From Sulfurivermis fontis (GTDB taxonomy: Bacteria; Pseudomonadota; Gammaproteobacteria; Thiohalomonadales; Thiohalomonadaceae), in assembly GCF_004001245.1 (NCBI RefSeq), contig NZ_AP018724.1:496001-560000 (forward strand): 64,000 nt of DNA, in the 5' to 3' direction. The notes beneath the pieces were generated by a model, which saw only the letters and a program-made list of their open reading frames with translations, had not been told where the DNA came from and made no database searches. The position numbers and the translations under genes are program-made. Shown in pieces: positions 27,634 to 35,377 of the stretch (its first letter is position 1; each line of letters opens with the position of its first letter).

Positions 27634-28992
27634 CTAGCCCCCAACCTTGCCGCGGCCGATGCCGAAGTATTCAAACCCTAGATCTTTCAGTTCCGATGGA
27701 TCGTACTGGTTACGGCCGTCGAAGATAATTGGGGCTGTTAGGGTCTTCTTGATGCGGTCGAAGTCCGGGTTGCGGAACGGCTTCCATTCGGTCACCAGAA
27801 CCATGGCATCGGCGCCGTCCAGCGCGTCGTACTGGTGTTCGAAGAAGCGGACGCGGCCATCGTCGAGCCAGCCCTGTTTCATTTCGCGGGTGGCGGTTTC
27901 GATGGCCACCGGGTCGTGGGCGCGGATGGTGGCGCCGGCGGTGATCAGCTGCTCGATCAGCACCAGCGATGGGGCCTCGCGCATGTCGTCGGTGTCGGGC
28001 TTGAAGGCCAGGCCCCACAGGGCGAAGGTCTTGCCACTGAGATCAGTGCCGAAGCGGGCAAAGATCTTTTCGGCCAGGCGGTGTTTCTGTCGGTCGTTGC
28101 GTCGCTCGACCGCATCCAGTACCCAGGCATCCAGCCCATTTTCCTGCGCCATGCGCAGCAGCGCCTTGACGTCCTTGGGGAAGCAGGAGCCGCCGTAGCC
28201 GCAGCCGGGATAGATGAAGTGGTAGCCGATGCGGCGGTCGGAGCCGATGCCGAGGCGCACCTGCTCCACGTCCACGTCGAGCCGCTCGCACAGGGCGGCG
28301 ATTTCGTTCATGAATGATATTTTGGTGGCCAGCATGGCATTGGCGGTGTACTTGGTCATCTCCGCCTCGCGCACGCCCATGGCGATGATCACCTCATGGT
28401 TGCGCATGAAGGGAGCGTACAGATCATGCATAATCTTGGCAGCTTTTTCACTGTCTGTGCCAATCACTACGCGATCAGGACGCATGAAGTCGTCGATGGC
28501 GGCACCTTCCTTGAGGAACTCTGGATTGCTGACAACATCGAACCTGATGTCATTTCCGCGCTTGTCGAGTTCGGCCTGAACGGTTGCCCGGACCTTATCT
28601 GCTGTACCAACCGGCACAGTGGATTTATCGACAACAATATTGTAACTACTGACCATCACCTTGCCGAGGTCGCGGGCGACGGCGAGGACATACTTGAGAT
28701 CGGCAGAACCATCTTCACCTGGAGGGGTGCCTACGGCGATGAAGAAAATATTGGCGTGTTGCGCCGCCTCGGCGAGCGATGTCGTGAAATGTAGGCGGCC
28801 TTCCTTGAAGTTCTTGTCCACCATGTCATCCAAGCCTGGCTCGTAGATGGGTAAAACGCCATGCTTGAGGCCTTCAATCTTGTCGGCATCAATATCGACG
28901 CAGGTAACGTTATGTCCCATTTCTGCAAAGCAAGTCCCAGTGACTAGACCAACATACCCGGTGCCGATGACGGCAATATTCATAGCTTTCAT
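27634..28992 (-). CDS. ugd: UDP-glucose 6-dehydrogenase
   Basis: Oxidises UDP-glucose to UDP-glucuronate with two NAD+. It has 452 residues: NAD-binding IAVIGTGYVGLVTGTCFAEMGH, the VDKSTVPVGTADKV segment, the catalytic cysteine in GYGGSCFPKD, and a C-terminal NAD-like domain. The start may be the ATG 9 nt inside (28983), which is closer to the family N-terminus. Only 3 bp separate it from the UXS gene. Confidence 0.94.
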   Translation of the reverse strand: MKAMNIAVIGTGYVGLVTGTCFAEMGHNVTCVDIDADKIEGLKHGVLPIYEPGLDDMVDKNFKEGRLHFTTSLAEAAQHANIFFIAVGTPPGEDGSADLKYVLAVARDLGKVMVSSYNIVVDKSTVPVGTADKVRATVQAELDKRGNDIRFDVVSNPEFLKEGAAIDDFMRPDRVVIGTDSEKAAKIMHDLYAPFMRNHEVIIAMGVREAEMTKYTANAMLATKISFMNEIAALCERLDVDVEQVRLGIGSDRRIGYHFIYPGCGYGGSCFPKDVKALLRMAQENGLDAWVLDAVERRNDRQKHRLAEKIFARFGTDLSGKTFALWGLAFKPDTDDMREAPSLVLIEQLITAGATIRAHDPVAIETATREMKQGWLDDGRVRFFEHQYDALDGADAMVLVTEWKPFRNPDFDRIKKTLTAPIIFDGRNQYDPSELKDLGFEYFGIGRGKVGG

Positions 28993-28998
28993 AGGTTC

Positions 28999-30024
28999 TT
29001 ACGTCACTTCGTTGACAAATGGAATCTGGTTCAGGGCGCTGCACATTGCAGCAAATACTTCGTCGACGGTCGGAGCGGTACCATCGGGATGGTATATGCA
29101 CTTGTGTATGCCGTAGCGCGGCTCATAGCCAAAGGTTGTTGTCGGAAACAGCAACGTGCCGACGGTCGGCGTATCAGTGGCAATGGCCAGGTTGCGGATG
29201 CCGGTGTCGTTGCTGACTACAAGATGAGCGTTGGTGATCAGTGCATTGGTCTTCTCACCGCCCTGCATGAACTGAAAATTCGGCCGTAGTCCAATACGGT
29301 CACGGATGATGTCGCATTTCTCCATTTCCCACTGAGCGATGCCGCCGAGCAAAATATGGGTAAACTCGCCGAGCGTGTTAGTGGCTCTGGCGATTAAATC
29401 GGCATAACGGTCTACCGGCCAGCATTTGTATTCTGCTGACGCAGTCGGAAAATAGACGATATATGGTGCGGCGACGACAGGCGGCAGGGAAGGGAACGAA
29501 AAGTCAAGTGGTGTGACAAAATCCATTCCTAACACGTGCAGTTGCTCGAGAAATGTTTCGGCTTCAAATCGATAATGCGAGCGGGGAATGGCTACGTCAT
29601 ATAGGTAGCGGTGCCAGAGACGATGTATGAAACCAATCTTCAGACCGGCAGGATTGAGTCGGCTAATCCAGAAAGAGCGAGTGGTAGCTGAGATATCAAA
29701 TAGAATATCTTGGTAACCAAGAGACTTGTAACTCTTCTTGATTTCACCAACAGACGTCTTGCGATCATTGCCAATTGCAACGTGTACCCGGTCGACCAAA
29801 TCTTCGGGGATACCTCGCATGTAGTTGGAAACCACGCTGACCGTTAGTTTCGCGTTAGGAAAGTAGTTGCGCAGGGTTGTAAACATGGGGCGGGTCAGCA
29901 CCATGTCCCCGAGGGCGCCATGCTTGATGACCGCAATGTTTTTAACGCTGTCGAAGTCGAGTTCTGCGGCCCGAGCTGCTGCCTGTTTTCCTACCCAGCT
30001 ATTGGGGGTGGTCCAGAGTTTCAT
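28999..30024 (-). CDS. GT9 heptosyltransferase-like glycosyltransferase
   Basis: A 341-residue GT9 protein with an N-terminal extension of about 27 residues before NIAVIKHGALGDMVLTRPMF. The donor block reads LVVSNDTGIRNLAIATDTPTVGTLLFP, altered from the usual SxDTGxxHxAA: His is replaced by Asn in GIRNLA. This may mean a different donor or acceptor, or a catalytic change. Its start overlaps the stop of the waaC-like gene by 4 nt. The DNA is AT-rich relative to the flanks. Confidence 0.82.
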   Translation of the reverse strand: MKLWTTPNSWVGKQAAARAAELDFDSVKNIAVIKHGALGDMVLTRPMFTTLRNYFPNAKLTVSVVSNYMRGIPEDLVDRVHVAIGNDRKTSVGEIKKSYKSLGYQDILFDISATTRSFWISRLNPAGLKIGFIHRLWHRYLYDVAIPRSHYRFEAETFLEQLHVLGMDFVTPLDFSFPSLPPVVAAPYIVYFPTASAEYKCWPVDRYADLIARATNTLGEFTHILLGGIAQWEMEKCDIIRDRIGLRPNFQFMQGGEKTNALITNAHLVVSNDTGIRNLAIATDTPTVGTLLFPTTTFGYEPRYGIHKCIYHPDGTAPTVDEVFAAMCSALNQIPFVNEVT

Positions 30025-31094
30025 TGCAGTTTGTTGCAGCCTATTGCTTGTTCAAGCTTGCCGATCACATCTTGTGGTTTGATTAGTGTCATGGCGTTGT
30101 CATTCCTGACTCGGGTACCCCAAGGCAGCTGGGCGGGAAGTTTACCATAGTGGGCCTGTACCGCCTCGTTGTACCGATTCACAGTCCATGCTGCGCTGAG
30201 GTAGGGGCGGGCGCGGTCCGGGTCGGTACAGGCGTAGAGACCGATGACCGGGGTGCCGACGGCGGTGGCCAGGTGGGCGGGGCCGGCGTCGGGAGAGAGC
30301 AGGACTGTGGCGCGGGACAGCAGCGCCAGCAGCTGTTTCAGGCTGGTTTGGCCGATGACGTTGATCGCTCGATAGTGCATGTGCCGCTCGATGGCTGTGC
30401 CGTAATCGCGCTCCAGGGCACTGGGACCACCGCTCAGCACGACGCGCATGCCGTGCTGCTCTACAGCGTAGTCTGCCACGGCGGCATAACCCTCCGCCGT
30501 CCAGTTGCGGTACGCCATGCTGGAGCAGGGGCTGATGATCAAGGTGGGTTGGTCACCGGGCAGCAACGCCTCGGCGTAGCTGCGTGCCGCCTCCGGGATC
30601 GGGATGTCCCAGCGCAACACCCGGTTTGTGGCACCCAGTGCATCGCTGAAGCCGTACAGGCTGTCCAGCACGTGTTCGCGCTCACGCGGGGCTATTTGGG
30701 CGTTGGTGAACAGCCATTGCCCGTCCTTGGCCCGGGCACGATCGAAGCCGAGCTTGATGGGGGCGTCTACCAGCAGGCTGATCAGGCTGGCGCGCAGGGC
30801 CATTTGCATGTGCAGCAGGACGTCGAAGCGGCGGCCACGCAGTTGGCGGCGGACGTCCAGGTAGGCGCGCCATCCCCGCTTTTTGTCAAAGATGATAAAG
30901 TCGATGCCCGGAATGTCGCCCACCAGGGCGTGTTCGGTCTTGCCGATGATCCAGGTGAGGCGCGTGTCGGGCCAGCGGGCCTGCAGGGTGCGTACCGTCG
31001 GCAGGGTATGGCTGATGTCGCCGATGGCGGACAGGCGCAGGATACAGAGGCTCTCCGGCGGCGATGTGAGCGGTAGAGAAGGCATGCGACCCAT
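30021..31094 (-). CDS. GT9 heptosyltransferase, WaaC-like
   Basis: A 357-residue GT9 protein. LCILRLSAIGDISHTLPTVRTL and the middle LHMQMALRASLISLLVDAPIKLGFDRARAKDG stretch (about residues 95-125) resemble heptosyltransferase I, which adds the first heptose to Kdo; the donor block is LLSPDAGPAHLATAVGTPVIGLYA. It is the first gene of the leftward run. The start is uncertain (31094 or the ATG at 31085); either way its 5' end overlaps the divergent Kdo kinase gene. Confidence 0.87.
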   Translation of the reverse strand: MGRMPSLPLTSPPESLCILRLSAIGDISHTLPTVRTLQARWPDTRLTWIIGKTEHALVGDIPGIDFIIFDKKRGWRAYLDVRRQLRGRRFDVLLHMQMALRASLISLLVDAPIKLGFDRARAKDGQWLFTNAQIAPREREHVLDSLYGFSDALGATNRVLRWDIPIPEAARSYAEALLPGDQPTLIISPCSSMAYRNWTAEGYAAVADYAVEQHGMRVVLSGGPSALERDYGTAIERHMHYRAINVIGQTSLKQLLALLSRATVLLSPDAGPAHLATAVGTPVIGLYACTDPDRARPYLSAAWTVNRYNEAVQAHYGKLPAQLPWGTRVRNDNAMTLIKPQDVIGKLEQAIGCNKLQ

Positions 31095-31794
31095 TCAGAC
31101 CCAAAGCGGAAAAAACCACATCCTATATGATGCGGAATTGCCGATCCATGCGGAGCCGGCGTTGTTCGAACCGGCGGCGTGGCGACGGCGCGGCCAGTTG
31201 TTGGGTACCGCGCGTGGTCGTGGCGAGACGGCCTTTGTGGGGGACGGCACCCATGAATACGTTTTGCGTCACTATCGTCGCGGCGGTTTGCCCGGCCGGC
31301 TGGTGCGCGACAGCTACCTGTGGACGGGACTGGAACGGACGCGTGCCTGGCGCGAGTGGTATCTGACGGCCGAATTGTACCAGCGTGGTCTGCCGGTGCC
31401 ACGACCGGTGGCGGCGCGGGTGGAGCGTGAGGGGTTGTTCTATCGTGCCGACCTCATGACCCTGCGCATTCCGCAGGCGCGTTCACTGGCTCAGGCCGTG
31501 GCTGCCGCGGCATTGCCGGCTGACCGCTGGCAGGCCATCGGCGCCTGTATCCGCCGTTTCCATGAGGTCGGCGTGCATCACGCGGATCTCAATGCCCACA
31601 ATATTCTGCTTGCCGGGGACGACATTTATCTCATCGATTTCGATCGCGGCCGCCTGCGTTCACCCGGGACCTGGGAACAGGGTAATCTGGCTCGGCTGTT
31701 GCGCTCGCTGCGCAAGCTGTATAACGAAAGTCTGGATATCGCCTTCAGCGACGCCGACTGGCAGGCGCTGTTGGCGGGGTATGGCGCAAGCTGA
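31084..31794 (+). CDS. kdkA: 3-deoxy-D-manno-octulosonic acid (Kdo) kinase
   Basis: Phosphorylates Kdo on lipid IVA at the cytoplasmic membrane. It has 236 residues, close to the Haemophilus enzyme. Family segments are GRGETAFV, LRHYRRGGLPGRLVRDSY, GLPVPRPVAARV, the kinase catalytic loop HHADLNAHNILL (Asp and Asn) and the DFD metal motif in IDFDRGR. A KdkA alongside WaaA suggests a core built on a single phosphorylated Kdo (inference). The ATG at 31084 lies inside the start region of the divergent waaC-like gene. Confidence 0.92.
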   Translation: MRPIQTQSGKNHILYDAELPIHAEPALFEPAAWRRRGQLLGTARGRGETAFVGDGTHEYVLRHYRRGGLPGRLVRDSYLWTGLERTRAWREWYLTAELYQRGLPVPRPVAARVEREGLFYRADLMTLRIPQARSLAQAVAAAALPADRWQAIGACIRRFHEVGVHHADLNAHNILLAGDDIYLIDFDRGRLRSPGTWEQGNLARLLRSLRKLYNESLDIAFSDADWQALLAGYGAS

Positions 31795-31847
31795 ACGTCC
31801 AACACCAAAAGCCTTCAACGCAGAGACGCGCAAAAACGCAAGAGCGC

Positions 31848-31897
31848 ATCGTATTCGCGATTCCGGCGTGGCGAGGCTCACCTGTTGCGAATACGAT
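31848..31897. repeat. inverted repeat between convergent kdkA and waaA
   Basis: atcgtattcgc (31848-31858) and gcgaatacgat (31887-31897) are exact 11-bp inverted repeats with a 28-bp loop; outer bases (agcgca / tgcgct) extend the pairing after a small bulge. It lies in the 148-bp gap between two converging genes, where a terminator is expected, but no T-run follows. The preceding caacgcagagacgcgcaaaaacgc is of the A/C/G-only type often seen in intergenic repeats. Confidence 0.6.
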
Positions 31898-31942
31898 ACG
31901 CCCCTGCGCTAGTCATGGCCGGGGTACGCGGTTAACGCCGGC

Positions 31943-33190
31943 TCAGGCCTCGCACCACTCCTCCAGCGCCACGGCATAGCGCTGCGCCATGTCGCGGCGC
32001 CGTTCCACCAATTGTTGCGCGGCGGCACCCAGTGCGGCACGGCGTTCCGGCTGTGCCAGCAGGGCGCTGAATACCTGTCCCAGCGCGTCTGCATCCTGCA
32101 CCTGCACGGCGCCGTCATGCTCCAGCAGCAGTCTGGCTTCATCGGCAAAATTCTCCATATGCGGCCCAAATACCAGGGCCTTGCCGAGGCGGGCTGCCTC
32201 CAGGACATTCTGCCCACCCCTGGGGACCAGTGAGCCCCCCATGAACACCAGTTCCGCTCCGGCCATGAAGCCGGTCAATTCACCAAAGGTGTCGGCGATG
32301 TAAACGCGGGTGGCGGGAAGAATGGTCTGAGCCCGGCTGCGGACGGCGATCTGTCCGGGGGGCAGAGCGAGGTCGCGCAGTATTTCCGGTAGCCGCTGCG
32401 GATGGCGCGGCACGATGACCAGTAAATGATTTTCCGGTGCGGCCTGTCGCCAGGCGCGCCATACCAAGGTCTCCTCGCCGTCCCGGGTTGAGGCGGCCAG
32501 CACATAGGGGCGTGGCAAGGGAATATTGGTAGCTGTTTTCTGCGTCTCGGCACTGAATTTGATATTGCCGATCACCCGCACCCGTTCTGCCGGTGCGCCG
32601 AGTGCGATGAAGCCTGCTTTGTCCGCTTCGGAACGGGCCAGGATTGCCGTGACACTGCCGAGGGCGCTGCGGTATAGCCGACACAGCCAGCGTGGCGCGT
32701 TGCGCGTGCGCAGTGACAGGCGGCCGTTGACGATGATCAAGGGCAGCCGACGTGCGGCGCAGGCGGCGAACAGATTGGGCCACAGTTCGGTTTCCATGAT
32801 CAGGGCGCAGCGCGGGCGGTAGTGGTCGAGGAAACGTCCCACCGCCCCGCTCCAGTCCAGCGGCAGAAAGGCATGTGACACACCGGCGGGCAGCAGGCGC
32901 ATAGCGAGTCGCGCGCTGCTGAGCGTCGTGGTGGTGATCAGGAGTGCTTGCTCGGGGTGGCGGTTGCGCAGGGCATCGATCAGGGGCAAGGCGGCATTCA
33001 GTTCACCCACCGAGGCGGCATGCAGCCATAGCGGTGATGCTTCCATCGGGTTGCCGCGGTAATGGCCACAGCGCTCGCGCAGATAACGCCAGGATCGTTC
33101 CCGCAACGCCTGCCACAGGGTATAGCCGAGCAACAGCGGCGTCAGCAGGTTGAACAACAGGCGGTAGCGGGTGAGGGCGGGGCTGGTCAT
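31943..33190 (-). CDS. waaA: 3-deoxy-D-manno-octulosonic acid transferase
   Basis: Transfers Kdo from CMP-Kdo to lipid IVA at the inner membrane. It has 415 residues (425 in E. coli). An N-terminal membrane-anchoring helix (RYRLLFNLLTPLLLGYTLW) is followed by LWLHAASVGELNAALPLI with the catalytic Glu, LPLDWSGAVGRFLDHYRP, and the C-terminal GGSLVPRGGQNVLEAARLGKAL block. It is followed on the same strand by nothing in register; upstream is the acyltransferase gene 5 bp away. Confidence 0.96.
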   Translation of the reverse strand: MTSPALTRYRLLFNLLTPLLLGYTLWQALRERSWRYLRERCGHYRGNPMEASPLWLHAASVGELNAALPLIDALRNRHPEQALLITTTTLSSARLAMRLLPAGVSHAFLPLDWSGAVGRFLDHYRPRCALIMETELWPNLFAACAARRLPLIIVNGRLSLRTRNAPRWLCRLYRSALGSVTAILARSEADKAGFIALGAPAERVRVIGNIKFSAETQKTATNIPLPRPYVLAASTRDGEETLVWRAWRQAAPENHLLVIVPRHPQRLPEILRDLALPPGQIAVRSRAQTILPATRVYIADTFGELTGFMAGAELVFMGGSLVPRGGQNVLEAARLGKALVFGPHMENFADEARLLLEHDGAVQVQDADALGQVFSALLAQPERRAALGAAAQQLVERRRDMAQRYAVALEEWCEA

Positions 33191-33195
33191 GGTGC

Positions 33196-34125
33196 TCAGT
33201 GGTACACGCTCTGTTCACCGCCCGGGCGGGTTTTGAAACGGCGGTGAATCCACAGATATTGTTCCGGCATGTCGCGTATCTGCTGTTCGAGCAGTGTATT
33301 GGTACGGCTGGCATCCTGTATGTCATCCCCGCTGGGGAATCCCTGCAAGGGCGGCAGCAGGGTGATGCGATAGCCACGCAGCCCAGGCAGTCGCTGCGAG
33401 ACAAAGGGAATGACAGGGGCGCCGGTAAGTCGCGCCAGGCGCGCGGTGGTGGTCAGTGTCGCGGTGGGCACACCGAAGAAGGGAGCGAACACCGAGCGCT
33501 CACGACCGAAGTCCTGGTCCGGGGCGTACCACACGGTCTTGCCGGACTTGACGTTGCGCACGATGGTGCGCATGTCGGTACTTTCCAGCAGGTCGTCGAA
33601 CAGTTTTTTGCGCATGCGCACCATCACCGCTTCATAGAGTGGATTGTGGGCACGCTTGTAGATGGGCTGCAGACCATCGACATGGCAGGCCAGAAAGCGT
33701 CCGCTGATCTCCAGGGTCGTGTAGTGACTGCCGAGCAGGATCACGCCATGTCCCGCGGCACGGGCGGCAAGCAGGTGCTCCAGTCCTTCCACCTGGTGCA
33801 GGCGGCGCATGCGTGCCGCGCTTCCCCACCAGGACAGGGCATTTTCGAACACCGCCATACCGGAGGAGCGGAAGGTGGCGCGCACGAGCTTTTCCCGGGC
33901 CCGTTCCTCCCGTTCCGGGAAACACAGGCGCAGATTGATGCGTGCGATGCGACGGCGGGAGGGAAGCAACAGGTACATCAGCAGGCCCAGGCCATGACCG
34001 AGCAACAGCAATGCCGGATAAGGCAGCAGTACGCTTATGCGCAACAGCCCCAGTCCAAGCCAGGTCGGCCAGTGGCGTGGGGCAAGGAAACGAGAGAGAG
34101 GGGGCGAGGCGTCGTTCATGGTCAC
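33196..34125 (-). CDS. lipid A biosynthesis late acyltransferase (LpxL/HtrB type)
   Basis: Adds a secondary acyl chain to Kdo-lipid A at the inner membrane. It has 309 residues: an N-terminal hydrophobic segment (LLRISVLLPYPALLLLGHGLGL), the catalytic HX4E motif in GSHYTTLEISGR, and YAPDQDFGRERSVFAPFFGVPTATL as in LpxL. It could serve either the lauroyl or myristoyl step; sequence alone does not decide. It overlaps nothing and sits 5 bp before waaA. Confidence 0.93.
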   Translation of the reverse strand: MTMNDASPPLSRFLAPRHWPTWLGLGLLRISVLLPYPALLLLGHGLGLLMYLLLPSRRRIARINLRLCFPEREERAREKLVRATFRSSGMAVFENALSWWGSAARMRRLHQVEGLEHLLAARAAGHGVILLGSHYTTLEISGRFLACHVDGLQPIYKRAHNPLYEAVMVRMRKKLFDDLLESTDMRTIVRNVKSGKTVWYAPDQDFGRERSVFAPFFGVPTATLTTTARLARLTGAPVIPFVSQRLPGLRGYRITLLPPLQGFPSGDDIQDASRTNTLLEQQIRDMPEQYLWIHRRFKTRPGGEQSVYH

Positions 34126-34153
34126 TGCCGGGATTATGCCACGGCAGGGTGTG

Positions 34154-34684
34154 TTACAGCGGTGCGGGCTGACCGCGGCGTTCGGCCATCTGCTTGCCCA
34201 GTTTTTTCAGTTCGTCGCTACTCAGGATATGACGTGCCAGCTCCAGCAGTTCCTCGTTTTCCCGTGCGACGTGGGTGCGGTGGAGGGATGCGAACTCATC
34301 CACCAGGGTGGCAAAGGCGTCGAGATCCGCGATGCGGGAAGGCGTCGCCAGCAACGGGCTCAATTGTTGCCACAGGTGGTCCATGCGTGCGTGATCCTGG
34401 CGCAGGCGATGCACCAGGTCGGCCAGCTTGAGTGACTGGCGTGCGAGGCGCGGAAACAGATCCTGTTCTTCATCTTGGTGGTGGTGGCGGCCGGCGGTGC
34501 TGAAATAGTGGTGGATCTTGCCGGCCGCGCTGCGGGCATCAGCATCCGCGCCGTGGTCACGCAGGTGTCCGACCAGCCGTTCCAGCGTGGCGCAGTGCTG
34601 CAGGATGCGTTCATGGCAGGCGCGCAGCAGCCCCAGCGGGTTGCTGAAATCCGGTGCGGCTTCGGGGAAAGGGGACGGGTTCAT
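34154..34684 (-). CDS. hemerythrin HHE-domain protein
   Basis: A 176-residue protein of the HHE cation-binding family. A His-rich region (KIHHYFSTAGRHHHQDEEQDLFPRL, about residues 55-80), RQDHARMDHLW and LHRTHVARENEELLELA provide the expected di-iron ligands on four helices. The ATG at 34684 is preferred because of its GGGGAA-type context and family length. Unlike the protein at 106-606 it lacks the bacteriohemerythrin D/QH start, so it belongs to the broader HHE group linked to iron, oxygen or nitrosative stress. Confidence 0.85.
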   Translation of the reverse strand: MNPSPFPEAAPDFSNPLGLLRACHERILQHCATLERLVGHLRDHGADADARSAAGKIHHYFSTAGRHHHQDEEQDLFPRLARQSLKLADLVHRLRQDHARMDHLWQQLSPLLATPSRIADLDAFATLVDEFASLHRTHVARENEELLELARHILSSDELKKLGKQMAERRGQPAPL

Positions 34685-34716
34685 GGTGTTGCGAATCTCA
34701 ACGCAGGATGTAGAAC

Positions 34717-34800
34717 AGTACAAGGGAATGAACGCGCTGCGCTCGTACTGATTTTGATTTCAAACTACCGTGCGCACGGTGCACATCTCGATCTTGTATC
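34717..34800. repeat. dispersed palindromic repeat, family B (copy)
   Basis: Left end ...GTACAAGGGAATGA, right end ...CTTGTATC (34793-34800), with gcgctgcgctcg and gtgcgcacggtgcac inside. It shares order and spacing of blocks with 49707-49800, 63111-63229 and 63803-63905. It fills the gap between the HHE gene and the isochorismatase gene. Confidence 0.65.
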
Positions 34801-34804
34801 TGGT

Positions 34805-35377
34805 TTATTTGATCAATGCGGTAATGGCCTTGAACTGCGGGTGCGCGGCGTCGCGCAGCCATTCGAACACCACCGATTCGGTGTTGGTGACGATGGCCCC
34901 GGCCTGGCGCAGGCGCGCCATGGCGTTCTGTCGGTTGGCTTCGTCGCGCGAACTGACGGCATCTTCCACCACGAACACCTGGTAACCACGGCCGAGCAGT
35001 TCCATGGCCGTCTGCAACACGCATACATGGGCCTCCATGCCGGCCAGGATCACCTGATGGCGGCCCCGATGGGCGTCGAGGGCGGCATTGAAGCCGGCGG
35101 CGCCGCTGGAGGCGAAGCAGGTCTTGCACACCACGTCGAGTTGCGCGGGGAAGTGCTGCGCGACATCGTCTTCGGTGTTGCCCAGGCCCTTGGGGTACTG
35201 CTCGGTGGCGATGACCGGCAGTTCGAGCAGGCGTGCCGCCTGCAGGAGGATAGCGGTGTTTTTCACCACGCGCTCGCGCACTTCCGGCGGCATGGCCGCC
35301 GCCAGGCGCACCTGTACGTCGATGACGACGAGCTGGCTGGTTTCCGCCGCGCAAAGCAGTGCCGTGGTCGTACCCAT
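34805..35377 (-). CDS. isochorismatase-family cysteine hydrolase
   Basis: A 190-residue cytoplasmic hydrolase. The likely triad is Asp in VVIDVQVRLA, Lys in VVCKTCFASS and Cys in MEAHVCVLQTAMELL. Family members cleave amides or vinyl ethers such as nicotinamide or isochorismate; the substrate is unknown. The ATG at 35377 overlaps the tolC stop by 1 nt (TGATG), so it is translated with the tolC operon, an unusual partner. Confidence 0.87.
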   Translation of the reverse strand: MGTTTALLCAAETSQLVVIDVQVRLAAAMPPEVRERVVKNTAILLQAARLLELPVIATEQYPKGLGNTEDDVAQHFPAQLDVVCKTCFASSGAAGFNAALDAHRGRHQVILAGMEAHVCVLQTAMELLGRGYQVFVVEDAVSSRDEANRQNAMARLRQAGAIVTNTESVVFEWLRDAAHPQFKAITALIK

